Positions 15,744 through 25,180 of a stretch of 64,000 nucleotides of DNA are shown here, piece by piece. A program made the translations under genes and the position numbers. How positions within the stretch are numbered: position 1 is the first letter of the stretch; each line of letters opens with the position of its first letter. The notes beneath the pieces were generated by a model, which had not been told where the DNA came from, ran no database searches, and was given only the letters and a program-made list of their open reading frames with translations. The stretch is from Brachyspira hampsonii 30446 (GTDB lineage Bacteria; Spirochaetota; Brachyspiria; Brachyspirales; Brachyspiraceae): positions 292,638 through 356,637 of the forward strand of contig NZ_JH994110.1 in assembly GCF_000316195.1 (NCBI RefSeq). The letters run 5' to 3'.

Positions 15744-18503
15744 CTATTTTTTATATTTAAATCTATATATAAAAAATGATACTAAAGATAATATTGATAT
15801 AATAACCACAGGCGATATATATCTATATATTCCTGATGTAGAAAATAAACAAACTATAACTGCAGTAGCGAATGCTGAAAAAGCAAGAGAAAAGCTTAAC
15901 AATAAAAAGTCATCTCTTAATCCTGATCTAAATAACCAAATAAAACCTGTAATAAAAAATAATGCTATGGATAAAATAACAGAATAAAATGGCCTAATAT
16001 ATATTTTATTATTATATAAAAACGAATAAATATTATATTTAATAGGACTTAACTTAATTCCTACATCGTCAGTAAAAATTTTCTTATAAGTATCTGTTAT
16101 ACCATAACCATAACTCTGAATAGAATTTTGATCTACATGAATGAACATTTCTGTATATACTATAGCCCAAATAGAAAATTTAACAATGAATTGTATATAG
16201 GACTTAGGATGCTTAATAATATATTTTATTAATACTTCCTTTAATTTTTTTTTATCACTATAATTAGAAAATATTATATTATCTCCAATAACTAAATGAT
16301 CTATTAATCTAGGGCTTTTATATAGTTGAGGTGCAACATCTGAAAATGATTTATCTTCGGCATACCATTCATCAGGTATTAAACTTCCATCATTTGAAAG
16401 AACAGCACACCATACTATTTGGTAAAGTATAAGAGGAGCAGGAGCATAACTTTTATTATTATTTTCAGCAAATAAAACAGGAGATATTTTAACAATGGCT
16501 ATTAATAAAAATGCTATTATAAGCATAATAGAACAAAATTTTAATAGAAAATATTTTTTATTATCAATATTTTTTAAATGTCTATAAACTATAACTATAA
16601 ATATAGGATAAATAGTAACTATAAAATTATGTCTCCATAAAAGAGCAAATATCAAACTTATATACATAATAACATTTAATATTATATTAAAAATTTTATT
16701 TTTTACATCAACAATAATTTGGAATATGAGTATTGAAATGCTAAAAAAGAAAAATAAAGTTGCTGTTATATCTTTCAAATGAGTTATATTAGCAAAAAAT
16801 ATATTAGCCAAAAATGATAAAGCGAAAAGAAGTATTACTAATTTGTTTTTATACTTATAATATAATGATACTATGATAAGCGATAATCCAACATACCATA
16901 AAAATAAGTTAATGAAAAATATATAAAAAGTATGATAACCAAATATTTTATATAGAATATGCAAAGTTAACCCTATAATAAAAGGATGCCAATTATTATA
17001 AACATTATTTATAGCTTCTGTCATAATTGTGAACGCATCTATATAATTATAATATCCTGGGAAACCTAACCAAAAGTGAAATATAAATAAAACAATACCA
17101 ACTACAAAAATAAAAATATAGAACAGTTTATTTAAGTTAAATGACATAAAATACATATAAAGTAATATTGCAAGCATTAAAATAAACAATATTAATATAT
17201 TTGTTATAAATTTGTTTTTCATTTTATAATTAATTTCTAAGATTTGATTATTATCAATCTTATTTTTTGTTGTGAATACAGTATATCCATCTTTGAAATT
17301 TAAATTAGTATTTAAGCTCTCTATTAGAATAGATTCTACTTCAGTTATGCCTTTGGGAAATATTAAATATAGACTTCCAAATTCATTAGTATATGATAAT
17401 ATGTTTCTTATATCTGATAAAATTATATTACCATTAGATATATCTTTATTATTTATTTCCTTGTAATTATTTTCTTCATTTAAATACCATGAAACATTTC
17501 CGTTACTGCCTAATTGATTAGCAAATATAGTTATTTTATATTTATTTCCTATATATGTAGTCAGTTGTATATTATATTTATATCCATTTGTTTCATGTTT
17601 ATTGTCTATTATATAGGCATTATTATTTGTATAATAAATATTATCATCATTATACCAAGAACCTTCAGGCTTATTAGTAATTTCTAAAGAATAACCATAA
17701 TATTTTATATAGTTAGTATTATTAACCTGTATAGAATTATTATTTATAGAAAATAATTTACTATTCTTATAATTTTCTATTTTTGCTTTATAAACATATC
17801 CGGCTTTACTTTCTGATATTATATGCAAATCTGTTAGATTAGATTTACGTATTATATTTAAATTTACTATTAAGAATAATATAAAAATTGCAATAAAAAT
17901 GGAATATGCTATTAATATATAATATTTTTTTTCAAAAAGAAATAATTTTAATTTCTTCCAAAAGTATACAGTACATATTAGTATACAAATAAGACAAACA
18001 AATAAAATAAAATATTTTACAAATTTTGCTTTTAATGATAAAGTGTAAACAATATTATCTATTTTTTCATTATATTCCAATGTTTTTTCAGAAATTAAAT
18101 TTCCAAATGGTCCTCCTTTATCATCCATTGTTACTTCTTTAATAAAGTTATTATCTTTTAGAATTTGAACTGTATTAGGATAAACCACATATATATCACT
18201 ATGTTTAAAAATTTTGCTATAATATCCTATTTTAAAGCCATATCTATAATTTGTAATGGCTTCATTTGTAAATATATAATTAATAATAGCATCATTATCT
18301 AATTTGTCATCTGTAGTAAAGATTTTTTTAGTTTCTTCTACATTTAATCCATTTAATTCTAAAGTTCTATTTATATCAAAAGTGAAATTATATAAATAAC
18401 CAACTCTTTCTTTAGCTCCTAATATATATAGAATTATAAAAGTTATAATACAAATGATTAGTAATGAAAAATATATTAAAAAAAATAACTTATTATTTTT
18501 CAT
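15744..18503 (-). CDS. Giant polytopic membrane protein of the glycan cluster (paralogue 2)
   Basis: 919 residues. N-terminal membrane segment at about 7-27, soluble module to about 155 homologous to the 909-residue protein, second membrane segment, then a soluble domain of about 200 residues absent from paralogue 1, then a polytopic region of about 12 helices. Just inside the polytopic part are GFPGYYNYIDAF and NNWHPFIIGLTLH; a WHP motif after an early acidic residue is seen in some lipid-sugar-dependent glycosyltransferase-like membrane proteins. The start is set by GGAG six bases before the ATG; there is no AAAC tract here. It is the first gene of the minus-strand cluster. The enzymatic role is inferred. 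Confidence 0.85.
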   Translation of the reverse strand: MKNNKLFFLIYFSLLIICIITFIILYILGAKERVGYLYNFTFDINRTLELNGLNVEETKKIFTTDDKLDNDAIINYIFTNEAITNYRYGFKIGYYSKIFKHSDIYVVYPNTVQILKDNNFIKEVTMDDKGGPFGNLISEKTLEYNEKIDNIVYTLSLKAKFVKYFILFVCLICILICTVYFWKKLKLFLFEKKYYILIAYSIFIAIFILFLIVNLNIIRKSNLTDLHIISESKAGYVYKAKIENYKNSKLFSINNNSIQVNNTNYIKYYGYSLEITNKPEGSWYNDDNIYYTNNNAYIIDNKHETNGYKYNIQLTTYIGNKYKITIFANQLGSNGNVSWYLNEENNYKEINNKDISNGNIILSDIRNILSYTNEFGSLYLIFPKGITEVESILIESLNTNLNFKDGYTVFTTKNKIDNNQILEINYKMKNKFITNILILFILMLAILLYMYFMSFNLNKLFYIFIFVVGIVLFIFHFWLGFPGYYNYIDAFTIMTEAINNVYNNWHPFIIGLTLHILYKIFGYHTFYIFFINLFLWYVGLSLIIVSLYYKYKNKLVILLFALSFLANIFFANITHLKDITATLFFFFSISILIFQIIVDVKNKIFNIILNVIMYISLIFALLWRHNFIVTIYPIFIVIVYRHLKNIDNKKYFLLKFCSIMLIIAFLLIAIVKISPVLFAENNNKSYAPAPLILYQIVWCAVLSNDGSLIPDEWYAEDKSFSDVAPQLYKSPRLIDHLVIGDNIIFSNYSDKKKLKEVLIKYIIKHPKSYIQFIVKFSIWAIVYTEMFIHVDQNSIQSYGYGITDTYKKIFTDDVGIKLSPIKYNIYSFLYNNKIYIRPFYSVILSIALFFITGFIWLFRSGLRDDFLLLSFSLAFSAFATAVIVCLFSTSGIYRYISPVVIISILSLVSFFIYRFKYKK

Positions 18504-18877
18504 AAATTACTCCATAAAATACAAATGTTGTATTTTTTTGATCAATATATTTTTTGCAATAGTTGTAAATTTGTTTAAGAGAATAAAACTTGAGAAATTG
18601 TCGTTTATTATTTGTTGTTTCATAAAATCGCATATGTTAGAGGAATTATATATTAATATAAAAAATAATCAAGTATGAACTGAAAATAACTATATAGATG
18701 CCTTTAATATTATAATTTATACTGTTAATTTATATATTTGTAAAATTTTACATGTATTTTGTGCATTACCTGCCAAAGAATATAAATAATAATTTAGATT
18801 ATTATATTCCTTAGCTCTATTATAGATCATATAATATTATTTTTATCAATAATGAAAGAAATATTTATATAAGTAAT
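18504..18877. other. AT-rich divergent intergenic region
   Basis: About 430 bp separate two divergent genes (18504-18939). Apart from the candidate adenine deaminase promoter at the right end I see no hairpin, tRNA, repeat or riboswitch-like pattern in it. Confidence 0.5.
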
Positions 18878-18906
18878 TTGAAAATCTAATTATTATTTAT
18901 TATATT
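18878..18906 (+). promoter_or_regulatory. Candidate promoter of adenine deaminase gene
   Basis: TTGAAA (18878-18883) and TATATT (18901-18906) with a 17-base spacer, about 34 bases upstream of the ATG. AAGGA at about 18929 serves as the ribosome-binding site. In DNA this AT-rich such matches are frequent, so the call is modest. Confidence 0.4.
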
Positions 18907-18939
18907 TAAATATATATTTTTTTATTGTAAGGACTATTT

Positions 18940-20670
18940 ATGAATATAGAGAAATTATCAAAGATGATTGAAGTATCAAGCGGTAAGGTTTTATCTGATT
19001 TGGTTATAAGAAACTGTAAGGTAGTAGACCCAATATCTTCAGTAATTACGGATGCTGATATTGCTATTGCTGATGACTATATCGTAGGTGTTGGTTCTTA
19101 TAATGGAAAAGAAGTTATAGATGCTAAAGGCTCTTATGCCACAAGCGGACTAATAGATTCGCATGTGCATATAGAGTCGTCTTTGTGTACACCTGTTAAT
19201 TTTGCCGAAGCGGTTATTCCTTTCGGCACTACTTTAATTGTAACTGATCCGCATGAAATTGCTAATGTATGCGGTATTGGCGGTATTAAATTTATGATAG
19301 AGTCTGCCAAAAAGAGTCCTTTAAAATTTAAGTTTATGCTTTCTTCATGCGTTCCTGCTGTAAGCTTTGAGGATGCAGGTGCAATACTTGATTCTAATAT
19401 AATAGAAGAGTTTATAAATGATGAAGATATATTCGGACTTGCTGAGATGATGAATGTTCCTGGAGTATTATCACTTGATAGAGATGTACTAAAAAAATTA
19501 CTTGCGGCAATCAATGCGGATAAGATTATAGACGGGCATGGTGTTATGCTTAGCGGAAAAACTTTGAATGCTTATAGAGCAGCTGGAGTTTATACAGATC
19601 ATGAATGTGTATCTGCTAAAGATTTAAAGGCAAGAATAGCTAATGGAATGTATGTACTTTTAAGACAGGGATCTGCTGCACAGAATTTAGCTTCACTATT
19701 ACAGGGAGTTAATCAAAGCAATTCAAGAAGATGTGCTATGTGTACTGATGATAAGCATTTAGACGATATAATGAAATATGGACATATATCTCATAATTTA
19801 AAAATAGCAGTAGAGCATGGTCTTGATGTATTTAGTGCAATTGCTATGGCTACTATTAATGCTGCCGAATGCTATAGGCTTAAAAATATTGGTTTGATTG
19901 CTTCTGGGTACAAGGCTGATATTGTTTTATTTGATGATTTAAAAGATTTCAAAGTTAATAAAGTTTTTATAGATGGCAAATTGGTTTCAGAAAATGGAAA
20001 GTATTTAGTTAAAACAGATAAGGATAATTATAATGATAATATTTTTAATACAGTAAATATTGCTCCTATTACTGTTGATGATATACAGATAAAATTAAAA
20101 TCAGATGAGGCTAATGTTATAAGAATAGTTAATAAAGATTTGCTTACAGAGAAAAGTGTAAGAATTGTAGGAGTTGAAAACGGATATTTTAAATACAGAA
20201 AGAGTGTTGATATATTAAAATTGGTTGTTGTTGAAAGGCATAAGGCTACAGGTAAAATAGGTTTAGGATTAATAGAAAATTACAAATTAAAAAACGGAGC
20301 AATAGCAACAAGTGTTTCGCATGACTCTCATAATATAATAGCGGTAGGTGATAATGATGAGGATATAATATTAGCGATAAAAGAAATAGAAAAATGTTCA
20401 GGTGCAATTACGGCAGTAAAAAATGGAAAAGTTCTTGATACATTACAATTAAAAATAGCAGGTATTATGTCTGATGATTCTCCTCATAATATAGTACAAA
20501 AAATCTATTCTATGCATGAACTTGCCTATAATGAACTTAATGTTAACAGAGAAATAGATCCTTTTATGACTTTATCATTTATGGCTTTGCCTGTTATACC
20601 AGAAATTAAACTTACAACGAACGGACTTTTTGATGTTAAAGAGTTTAATTTCATAGATGTAAGTGCATAA
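18940..20670 (+). CDS. ade: Adenine deaminase
   Basis: 576 residues, normal length for the bacterial AdeC family of the amidohydrolase superfamily. It hydrolyses adenine to hypoxanthine and ammonia for purine salvage and nitrogen supply. Visible landmarks are the metal-binding GLIDSHVHIESS, then VTDPHEIANVCG, then DGHGVMLSGK, and the C-terminal ATSVSHDSHNIIAVG segment found only in this family. It is monocistronic, followed by a palindromic intergenic element. Other amidohydrolases (dihydroorotase, imidazolonepropionase) lack the C-terminal domain, so the assignment is firm. Confidence 0.95.
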   Translation: MNIEKLSKMIEVSSGKVLSDLVIRNCKVVDPISSVITDADIAIADDYIVGVGSYNGKEVIDAKGSYATSGLIDSHVHIESSLCTPVNFAEAVIPFGTTLIVTDPHEIANVCGIGGIKFMIESAKKSPLKFKFMLSSCVPAVSFEDAGAILDSNIIEEFINDEDIFGLAEMMNVPGVLSLDRDVLKKLLAAINADKIIDGHGVMLSGKTLNAYRAAGVYTDHECVSAKDLKARIANGMYVLLRQGSAAQNLASLLQGVNQSNSRRCAMCTDDKHLDDIMKYGHISHNLKIAVEHGLDVFSAIAMATINAAECYRLKNIGLIASGYKADIVLFDDLKDFKVNKVFIDGKLVSENGKYLVKTDKDNYNDNIFNTVNIAPITVDDIQIKLKSDEANVIRIVNKDLLTEKSVRIVGVENGYFKYRKSVDILKLVVVERHKATGKIGLGLIENYKLKNGAIATSVSHDSHNIIAVGDNDEDIILAIKEIEKCSGAITAVKNGKVLDTLQLKIAGIMSDDSPHNIVQKIYSMHELAYNELNVNREIDPFMTLSFMALPVIPEIKLTTNGLFDVKEFNFIDVSA

Positions 20671-20688
20671 GTTATTGATATTTTAATT

Positions 20689-20916
20689 ACCGCACGGTGA
20701 GCAGATTTTTTAATATAATAAAAATAGTATTATTAATTAATATATATTTTAAATTTCATTAACCGTGCGTTATATGAATTCCAAATTTTAAAAAAACTTG
20801 GGTGGGTGCTAAAAATTCTAATTAATCAGTAAAGAAATAGAAAACAAAATTGAAAATTGAAGTTATAAAAAATAGAGGGCGGGGTATGTAATTAAATTTC
20901 ATACATTCCGCCGTCT
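20689..20916. repeat. Palindromic G/C-box element, copy 1 (left arm plus stub)
   Basis: ACCGCACGGTGA (20689) and AACCGTGCGTT (20761) bound an AT-rich stretch of about 60 bp. Then come CTTGGGTGGGTGCT (20797-20810), GAGGGCGGGG (20875-20884) and a degenerate C-box CCGCCGTC (20908-20915). The right arm is missing. It fills the space between the convergent ade and DUF4234 genes. The spacer after the first G-box is nearly identical to that of copy 2. Confidence 0.85.
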
Positions 20917-20952
20917 TCTAATTTCTTTTTTATAATAAAATATATAGAACAA

Positions 20953-21441
20953 TTACTGAATATACTTCCAAATATTATTAAGTTTATCCTGCATTATAAG
21001 AGAAGAAATATTTACTATAAAAATTAATCCTGTAGGTATAAGGCTAAAGAGATTCATTAAATTCTCTTCTGTTAATGCATTTTCATATAATACCAATGTT
21101 AAAAATAAAACATTAATCATAATATTAAAATAATAAATAACAGCAACTAAAATATCTATAATTACAAGAATAATTGTTTTGTCTTCAGTATTATTCATAC
21201 CAACTTTTAAAGGCATTTCTTTATAAACGATTTTTCCGTACTTATAATACCAATACTTAAAATAAAGTCCGCATGTAATTATTCCAAGAATCAGCTCTAA
21301 TGCCGGATTCAAATCTTCTCTTTCAGTGAAATCTTTTATTTCAGATGAAGTTTTGTATATCCAATAAAGATAATACCAACCGCAGGTTACGATATTTAAA
21401 AGAAAAACTATTGGTATAGGTCTTATAGTACCTTTTTTCAT
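20953..21441 (-). CDS. DUF4234 small membrane protein
   Basis: 162 residues from the ATG at 21441, chosen because AGGA lies seven bases upstream and the sequence MKKGTIRPIPIV matches the start of its paralogue at 25181. A longer TTG-started frame would overlap the upstream gene. The DUF4234 pattern is clear: TCGWYYLYWIYKTSSEIKDF, LNPALELILGIITCGLYFKYW and the final LNNIWKYIQ. Four hydrophobic segments. Function of the family is unknown. It follows the PP2C phosphatase gene at 20 bases and is probably co-transcribed with it. Confidence 0.85.
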   Translation of the reverse strand: MKKGTIRPIPIVFLLNIVTCGWYYLYWIYKTSSEIKDFTEREDLNPALELILGIITCGLYFKYWYYKYGKIVYKEMPLKVGMNNTEDKTIILVIIDILVAVIYYFNIMINVLFLTLVLYENALTEENLMNLFSLIPTGLIFIVNISSLIMQDKLNNIWKYIQ

Positions 21442-21460
21442 AAATAATCCTAAATTTTTA

Positions 21461-22201
21461 TTATTCAAAAATATTAAATAATGCTAATGCACTTACATTA
21501 TCACTGCTGTTTTCAGTAATTTTATTAATTTTATTTAATGATTCTTCTGTATTTGAAGAACTCATTATATCATTAATAGCTTTTTCAATATTTTCGTATT
21601 CATTTAATAATAATTCAATCATAGAATTAGAAGCTATAAAATAATTATAATTCGGATTTCTTCTTGCACCTTCTATAGTTATATAATGTCCTCCTCCTGC
21701 ACAAGCACAATTTTCTAAAGCATTACCGCTAATATGATCCCTGCTTATCTGCATTACTCTATTTTTCCCAACGGCAAAGACTTTACAGTCTCCTGCATTA
21801 AATACAAAAATACCAGCAAACTTATGATATAAAACCCCAGCAATAGAAGCTCCAGCCATCGATTTTTCTCTATCATCAGCAGAATCCCTAGCTGCTATAA
21901 CCTCAAGTTTAATAAAATTATGCATTATCCAATTTGATACTTCCTGTTCTCCTACAAGTTCAAGCAAATCTAAAAAATTTTCATTATAAATATATGCAGC
22001 CAATTTTGAAGCAAAAGTATCACCAAGTCCGTCAGAAACAAGAGAAATTGCTGTGCCTTCAATATTATTTATATAATGAGAATAGTTATTTTGATTATCT
22101 ATGATTAATGGATTTCCTGATATTGATTCATTATTAAAGAGTATTGTATCTGTATTTATTTTTGTATTAGTACCTTTTTTAGTAAAAGCAAATATATTCA
22201 T
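21461..22201 (-). CDS. PP2C-type protein phosphatase
   Basis: 246 residues, a minimal PP2C (PPM) domain with no attached receptor. Metal-site aspartates are in VSDGLGD (55-61) and FNAGDCKVF (about 134-142); GASIAGVL and QISRDH follow, and SDNVSALAL closes the domain with the last acidic ligand. It would remove phosphate from Ser/Thr in the cytoplasm. No kinase gene is adjacent; the operon partner is a DUF4234 membrane protein. The N-terminus resembles the NTD (Asn-Thr-Asp) opening of prokaryotic PP2C enzymes. Confidence 0.88.
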   Translation of the reverse strand: MNIFAFTKKGTNTKINTDTILFNNESISGNPLIIDNQNNYSHYINNIEGTAISLVSDGLGDTFASKLAAYIYNENFLDLLELVGEQEVSNWIMHNFIKLEVIAARDSADDREKSMAGASIAGVLYHKFAGIFVFNAGDCKVFAVGKNRVMQISRDHISGNALENCACAGGGHYITIEGARRNPNYNYFIASNSMIELLLNEYENIEKAINDIMSSSNTEESLNKINKITENSSDNVSALALFNIFE

Positions 22202-22273
22202 AGTTATTCCTTATTATCAATAAATATTTATTATTAATAATAAGGTATTATGAAATTTAATCAAGCATTATTT

Positions 22274-22480
22274 AACTTTCGCATGGTAATCAGATTTTAT
22301 AGAAAATTATAATTATATTTTTTATTGTATGTATTTGTGAATATAATTCTGCATGCGGTGAATGAATTTTTAATTTATAAAAAACTTGGGCGGGTACTTT
22401 AGATTCTAATTAATCAGTAAAGAAATAAAAAATAAAAATTGCAAATTTAAATTATAAATATAGATGTCGGGCGAATGTAA
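22274..22480. repeat. Palindromic G/C-box element, copy 2 (degenerate left arm)
   Basis: Degenerate outer boxes AACTTTCGCATGGT (22275) and CTGCATGCGGTGAATG (22349), then CTTGGGCGGGTACT (22385-22398) and a decayed second box GTCGGGCGAATG (22466). The 45 bp after the first G-box closely match copy 1. No right arm follows here. Confidence 0.75.
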
Positions 22481-22567
22481 TTGAATTTAGAAACTTAATT
22501 TATATTAATCTGAACTTCATATTAAAAACAATGACTAAAAAATGTTTTTTATGTATATGTACAGATA

Positions 22568-22612
22568 AAAAATGCCTAACTAATTATAAATTAATTAGTT
22601 AGGCATTTAAAT
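22568..22612 (-). terminator. Terminator after the lipoprotein gene
   Basis: A 17-bp perfect stem, AAATGCCTAACTAATTA (22570-22586) with TAATTAGTTAGGCATTT (22592-22608), five-base loop, followed on the minus strand by a T run. It lies just downstream of the stop at 22623. Confidence 0.9.
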
Positions 22613-22622
22613 AATAAAAACT

Positions 22623-23063
22623 TTAAGACTGCTGTTTAGTTAAAGTACCTTTGTAAATTGCACTTTCTTCTGAAGCATTAGGCGAAGTAGTTACCTCTGT
22701 AATATCGATATTCGCTGAAGTTGTAGAAGTGAATTTTATATTCATAGTTGCTTTTGCTGTTGTTCCATCAGTATCATTTATTTCTTGATATACAGTATAT
22801 GATGATTCAGAATCTGCAGTTATTTGTGAAGAAGGTATTTTATAACCATCATTATCAGTAATGGAACCATCGTTATTTATTATTAACTTTGCACCATCCA
22901 TTCCAGAATCTGCCGGATCAGTTATATTGACTATCCAAGTACCTGCATATTTTGCTATACCAGTTGCTGTTTCTGAGCCTGTTTTATCATTGTTATTGCA
23001 GCTTATAAATAAAACACTAGATAAAAATAAAACAAATAAAGTATATGATATTTTTTTGTTCAT
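22623..23063 (-). CDS. Small secreted lipoprotein
   Basis: 146 residues. Signal peptide with lysines at 3-4, a hydrophobic core and the lipobox LFISC with the acylated cysteine at about residue 22, followed by an asparagine-rich linker (CNNNDKTGSETATG). The mature part is rich in Ser, Thr and Asp and contains YAGTWIVNITDP and IINNDGSITDNDGY, reminiscent of small beta-rich lipocalin-like lipoproteins common in Brachyspira. Function is unknown. It is monocistronic with its own terminator. Confidence 0.85.
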   Translation of the reverse strand: MNKKISYTLFVLFLSSVLFISCNNNDKTGSETATGIAKYAGTWIVNITDPADSGMDGAKLIINNDGSITDNDGYKIPSSQITADSESSYTVYQEINDTDGTTAKATMNIKFTSTTSANIDITEVTTSPNASEESAIYKGTLTKQQS

Positions 23064-23360
23064 AATTTAAATAAACTCCTTTTAATTGATTTTTTATTTA
23101 TATAGAATAGTTTAAATATTATTTTTTAAGCTATATATTATGTACTTATAAAATTTTTGTTTTTTATAACTTAGCTCCATTTATTTTTTTATTAATACCC
23201 ACTACATATTTTTAAATAAAAAAACTATTCTCTGTGCAATAAGTAAAACAAAAAATTATGAATAAATTTAATAATACAACTTTATTATGCTTGAGAAGTA
23301 AGCTTATCATGGATAAATATATTAAATTCACCTTACAATATTCTTTTATAAAAACTTAAT
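23064..23360. other. Intergenic DNA upstream of the lipoprotein gene
   Basis: AT-rich region between the divergent lipoprotein and aspartate kinase genes. The only recognisable structure is the half palindromic element that follows it (23361-23460). Confidence 0.5.
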
Positions 23361-23460
23361 TTACATCCCCACCCTTTAAAATTTATAGAATCATTTTGAA
23401 TTTTAAATTTGTTTATATTTATAGCCTAATTAGAATTTGTAGGCACCCACCCAAGCTATT
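23361..23460. repeat. Palindromic G/C-box element, copy 3 (right arm only)
   Basis: CATCCCCACCCTTTA (23364) and GGCACCCACCCAAGC (23442-23456) are about 75 bp apart. These are the two C-boxes that form the right arm of the full element. No G-rich left arm is adjacent; the nearest left arms are copies 1 and 2 to the left. Confidence 0.8.
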
Positions 23461-23594
23461 ATTAGAATAAAAATTTTTACATGATATGATGTTTTATTTT
23501 TAGAAATCAATACAAATAATCTTTTCCTTAATGTATTTAATTATTTATCTATAATTAATACTTTATTAAAAAATAAAAAACATATATAAAATAA

Positions 23595-23623
23595 TTGAAA
23601 TAAAAATCATTTTATGTTATTAT
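23595..23623 (+). promoter_or_regulatory. Candidate promoter of aspartate kinase gene
   Basis: TTGAAA (23595-23600), 17-base spacer, TATTAT (23618-23623). The ATG is about 50 bases further, with GGAGG at about 23660. There is no attenuator-like hairpin between them. Confidence 0.45.
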
Positions 23624-23674
23624 ATATAGTAATTTATTCAATAAATTTTACTAAATACGGAGGATTTTAGCAAG

Positions 23675-25036
23675 ATGAAAGTAGCAAAATTCGGAGGCTC
23701 TTCAGTAGCAAATGCCAGCCAGATAAAAAAAGTAGTAGATATAGTATTATCAGATAAAGATAGAAGAATAGTAGTAGTATCTGCCCCAGGAAAAAGACTC
23801 AAAGAAGATACAAAGGTAACCGATTTGCTTATTACGCTTGCTGAGACTATCATTGCTGGAAAAGATGGAAAATTAGAATTAAAAATTATTATAGAAAGAT
23901 TTAAAAATATCATAGATGAACTTTCTCTTTCACATGAACTTTTAGAAGAGATGCAAAATGATATATTAAATAGAATAGCAGAAGATAAATCACTTCCTAC
24001 AAAGTTTACAGACGGAGTTAAGGCATTAGGTGAAGATTTAAGTGCTAAGGTAATAGCAGCTTATATTAATTCTATAGGAGTTAAAGCTAAATATGTTAAT
24101 CCTAAGGATGCAGGACTTTTACTTTCTGAAGAATTTGGTAATGCTGCGGTACTAGAAAAATCTTATGCCAATTTGTCTAAATTAAAAGATGAATCTGCTT
24201 TGGTAATATTTCCGGGATTTTTTGGATATACAGAAAAAGGCGATGTAGTAACTTTTCCTAGAGGCGGCAGTGATATTACAGGGGCTATTTTGGCTAAAGC
24301 AGTTAATGCAGAAGTTTATGAAAACTTTACTGATGTAGACGGTGTTTTTGCGGCAGCTCCTAATATAGTGGATAATCCAAAACTTATAGATGAGTTCACA
24401 TATAGAGAAATGAGAGAATTAAGCTACGGCGGATTTAATGTTCTTCATGCAGAGGCACTTCAGCCTGTTTATGAAGCCAATATACCTGTACATATACTTA
24501 ATACTAATAACCCTTCTGCTAAAGGTACTAGAATAGTTGCAAGCAGAAATAAAAGTATTAATCCTGTAGTTGGTGTTTCAGGTGAAGATGATTTCTCTTG
24601 TCTTTATGTAAGTAAATATTTGATGAACAGAGAAGTAGGTTTCGGTAGAAAACTTTTAGAGATAATAGAAGATGAAAATATACCTTATCAGCATGCTCCT
24701 TCAGGAATAGATAATATTTCTGTAATAGTTAGAAATTCTGCTATTACTCCGGAAAAAGAAAAGCGTATATATGAAAGGGTAAGAGATGAACTTAATGTTG
24801 ATAATATCTATTTTGAACATGGACTTGCTTTGATAATGCTTGTAGGAGAAGGCATGCAGCAATGTGTAGGTGTTTCTGCTAGGGCTATGCATTCTATGGA
24901 AAAATGCAATATCAATATAGAAATGCTTAACCAAGGTATAAGCGAAGTAAGTATTATGATAGGCGTAAAAGATGATGATTTAAATAAAGCTATAAAAAGC
25001 ATATATAAAACTTTCTTTGAAGATCAAAATTTATAA
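23675..25036 (+). CDS. lysC: Aspartate kinase
   Basis: 453 residues, a monofunctional aspartokinase. It phosphorylates L-aspartate as the first step towards lysine, diaminopimelate, threonine and methionine. VAKFGGSSVANASQI is the nucleotide-binding start, FPGFFGYTEKGDVVTFPRGGSDITG and FTDVDGVFAAAP are conserved kinase blocks, and the last 150 residues hold the two ACT regulatory domains (VVGVSGEDDFSCLYVSK, VSARAMHSMEKCNINIEML). GGAGG stands eleven bases before the ATG. It is single-gene, with a strong terminator after it. ACT domains imply feedback control, probably by lysine or threonine. Confidence 0.95.
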   Translation: MKVAKFGGSSVANASQIKKVVDIVLSDKDRRIVVVSAPGKRLKEDTKVTDLLITLAETIIAGKDGKLELKIIIERFKNIIDELSLSHELLEEMQNDILNRIAEDKSLPTKFTDGVKALGEDLSAKVIAAYINSIGVKAKYVNPKDAGLLLSEEFGNAAVLEKSYANLSKLKDESALVIFPGFFGYTEKGDVVTFPRGGSDITGAILAKAVNAEVYENFTDVDGVFAAAPNIVDNPKLIDEFTYREMRELSYGGFNVLHAEALQPVYEANIPVHILNTNNPSAKGTRIVASRNKSINPVVGVSGEDDFSCLYVSKYLMNREVGFGRKLLEIIEDENIPYQHAPSGIDNISVIVRNSAITPEKEKRIYERVRDELNVDNIYFEHGLALIMLVGEGMQQCVGVSARAMHSMEKCNINIEMLNQGISEVSIMIGVKDDDLNKAIKSIYKTFFEDQNL

Positions 25037-25081
25037 TTATTGCCATATAACTTTTAGTTCATTTAAAGTAATTTGAAATTT

Positions 25082-25120
25082 AACAATACTTTATAAAATA
25101 CAATTTTATAAAGTATTGTT
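25082..25120 (+). terminator. Terminator after aspartate kinase gene
   Basis: Stem AACAATACTTTATAAAAT with ATTTTATAAAGTATTGTT, three-base loop, then TTATTTTT. Perfect 18-bp pairing, about 45 bases after the stop. Confidence 0.85.
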
Positions 25121-25180
25121 TATTTTTAATGAATAATATATAATAAATTCCCTAATAAAAATATATGATGGAGGTTAAAA

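Noticed and set aside
18504-18939. Purine riboswitch upstream of adenine deaminase gene
   Set aside because: I looked for the conserved three-way junction and loop-loop motifs and saw none.
19134-19514. Antisense ORF of 126 residues opposite adenine deaminase
   Set aside because: Low-complexity shadow of a well-conserved gene; other antisense ORFs (2381, 3313, 29250, 62064) were rejected for the same reason.
20797-20885. Intramolecular G-quadruplex from GGGTGGG and GGGCGGGG
   Set aside because: The two G-pairs are about 65 bp apart, far longer than usual loops. Possible only between arms or strands, so not claimed.
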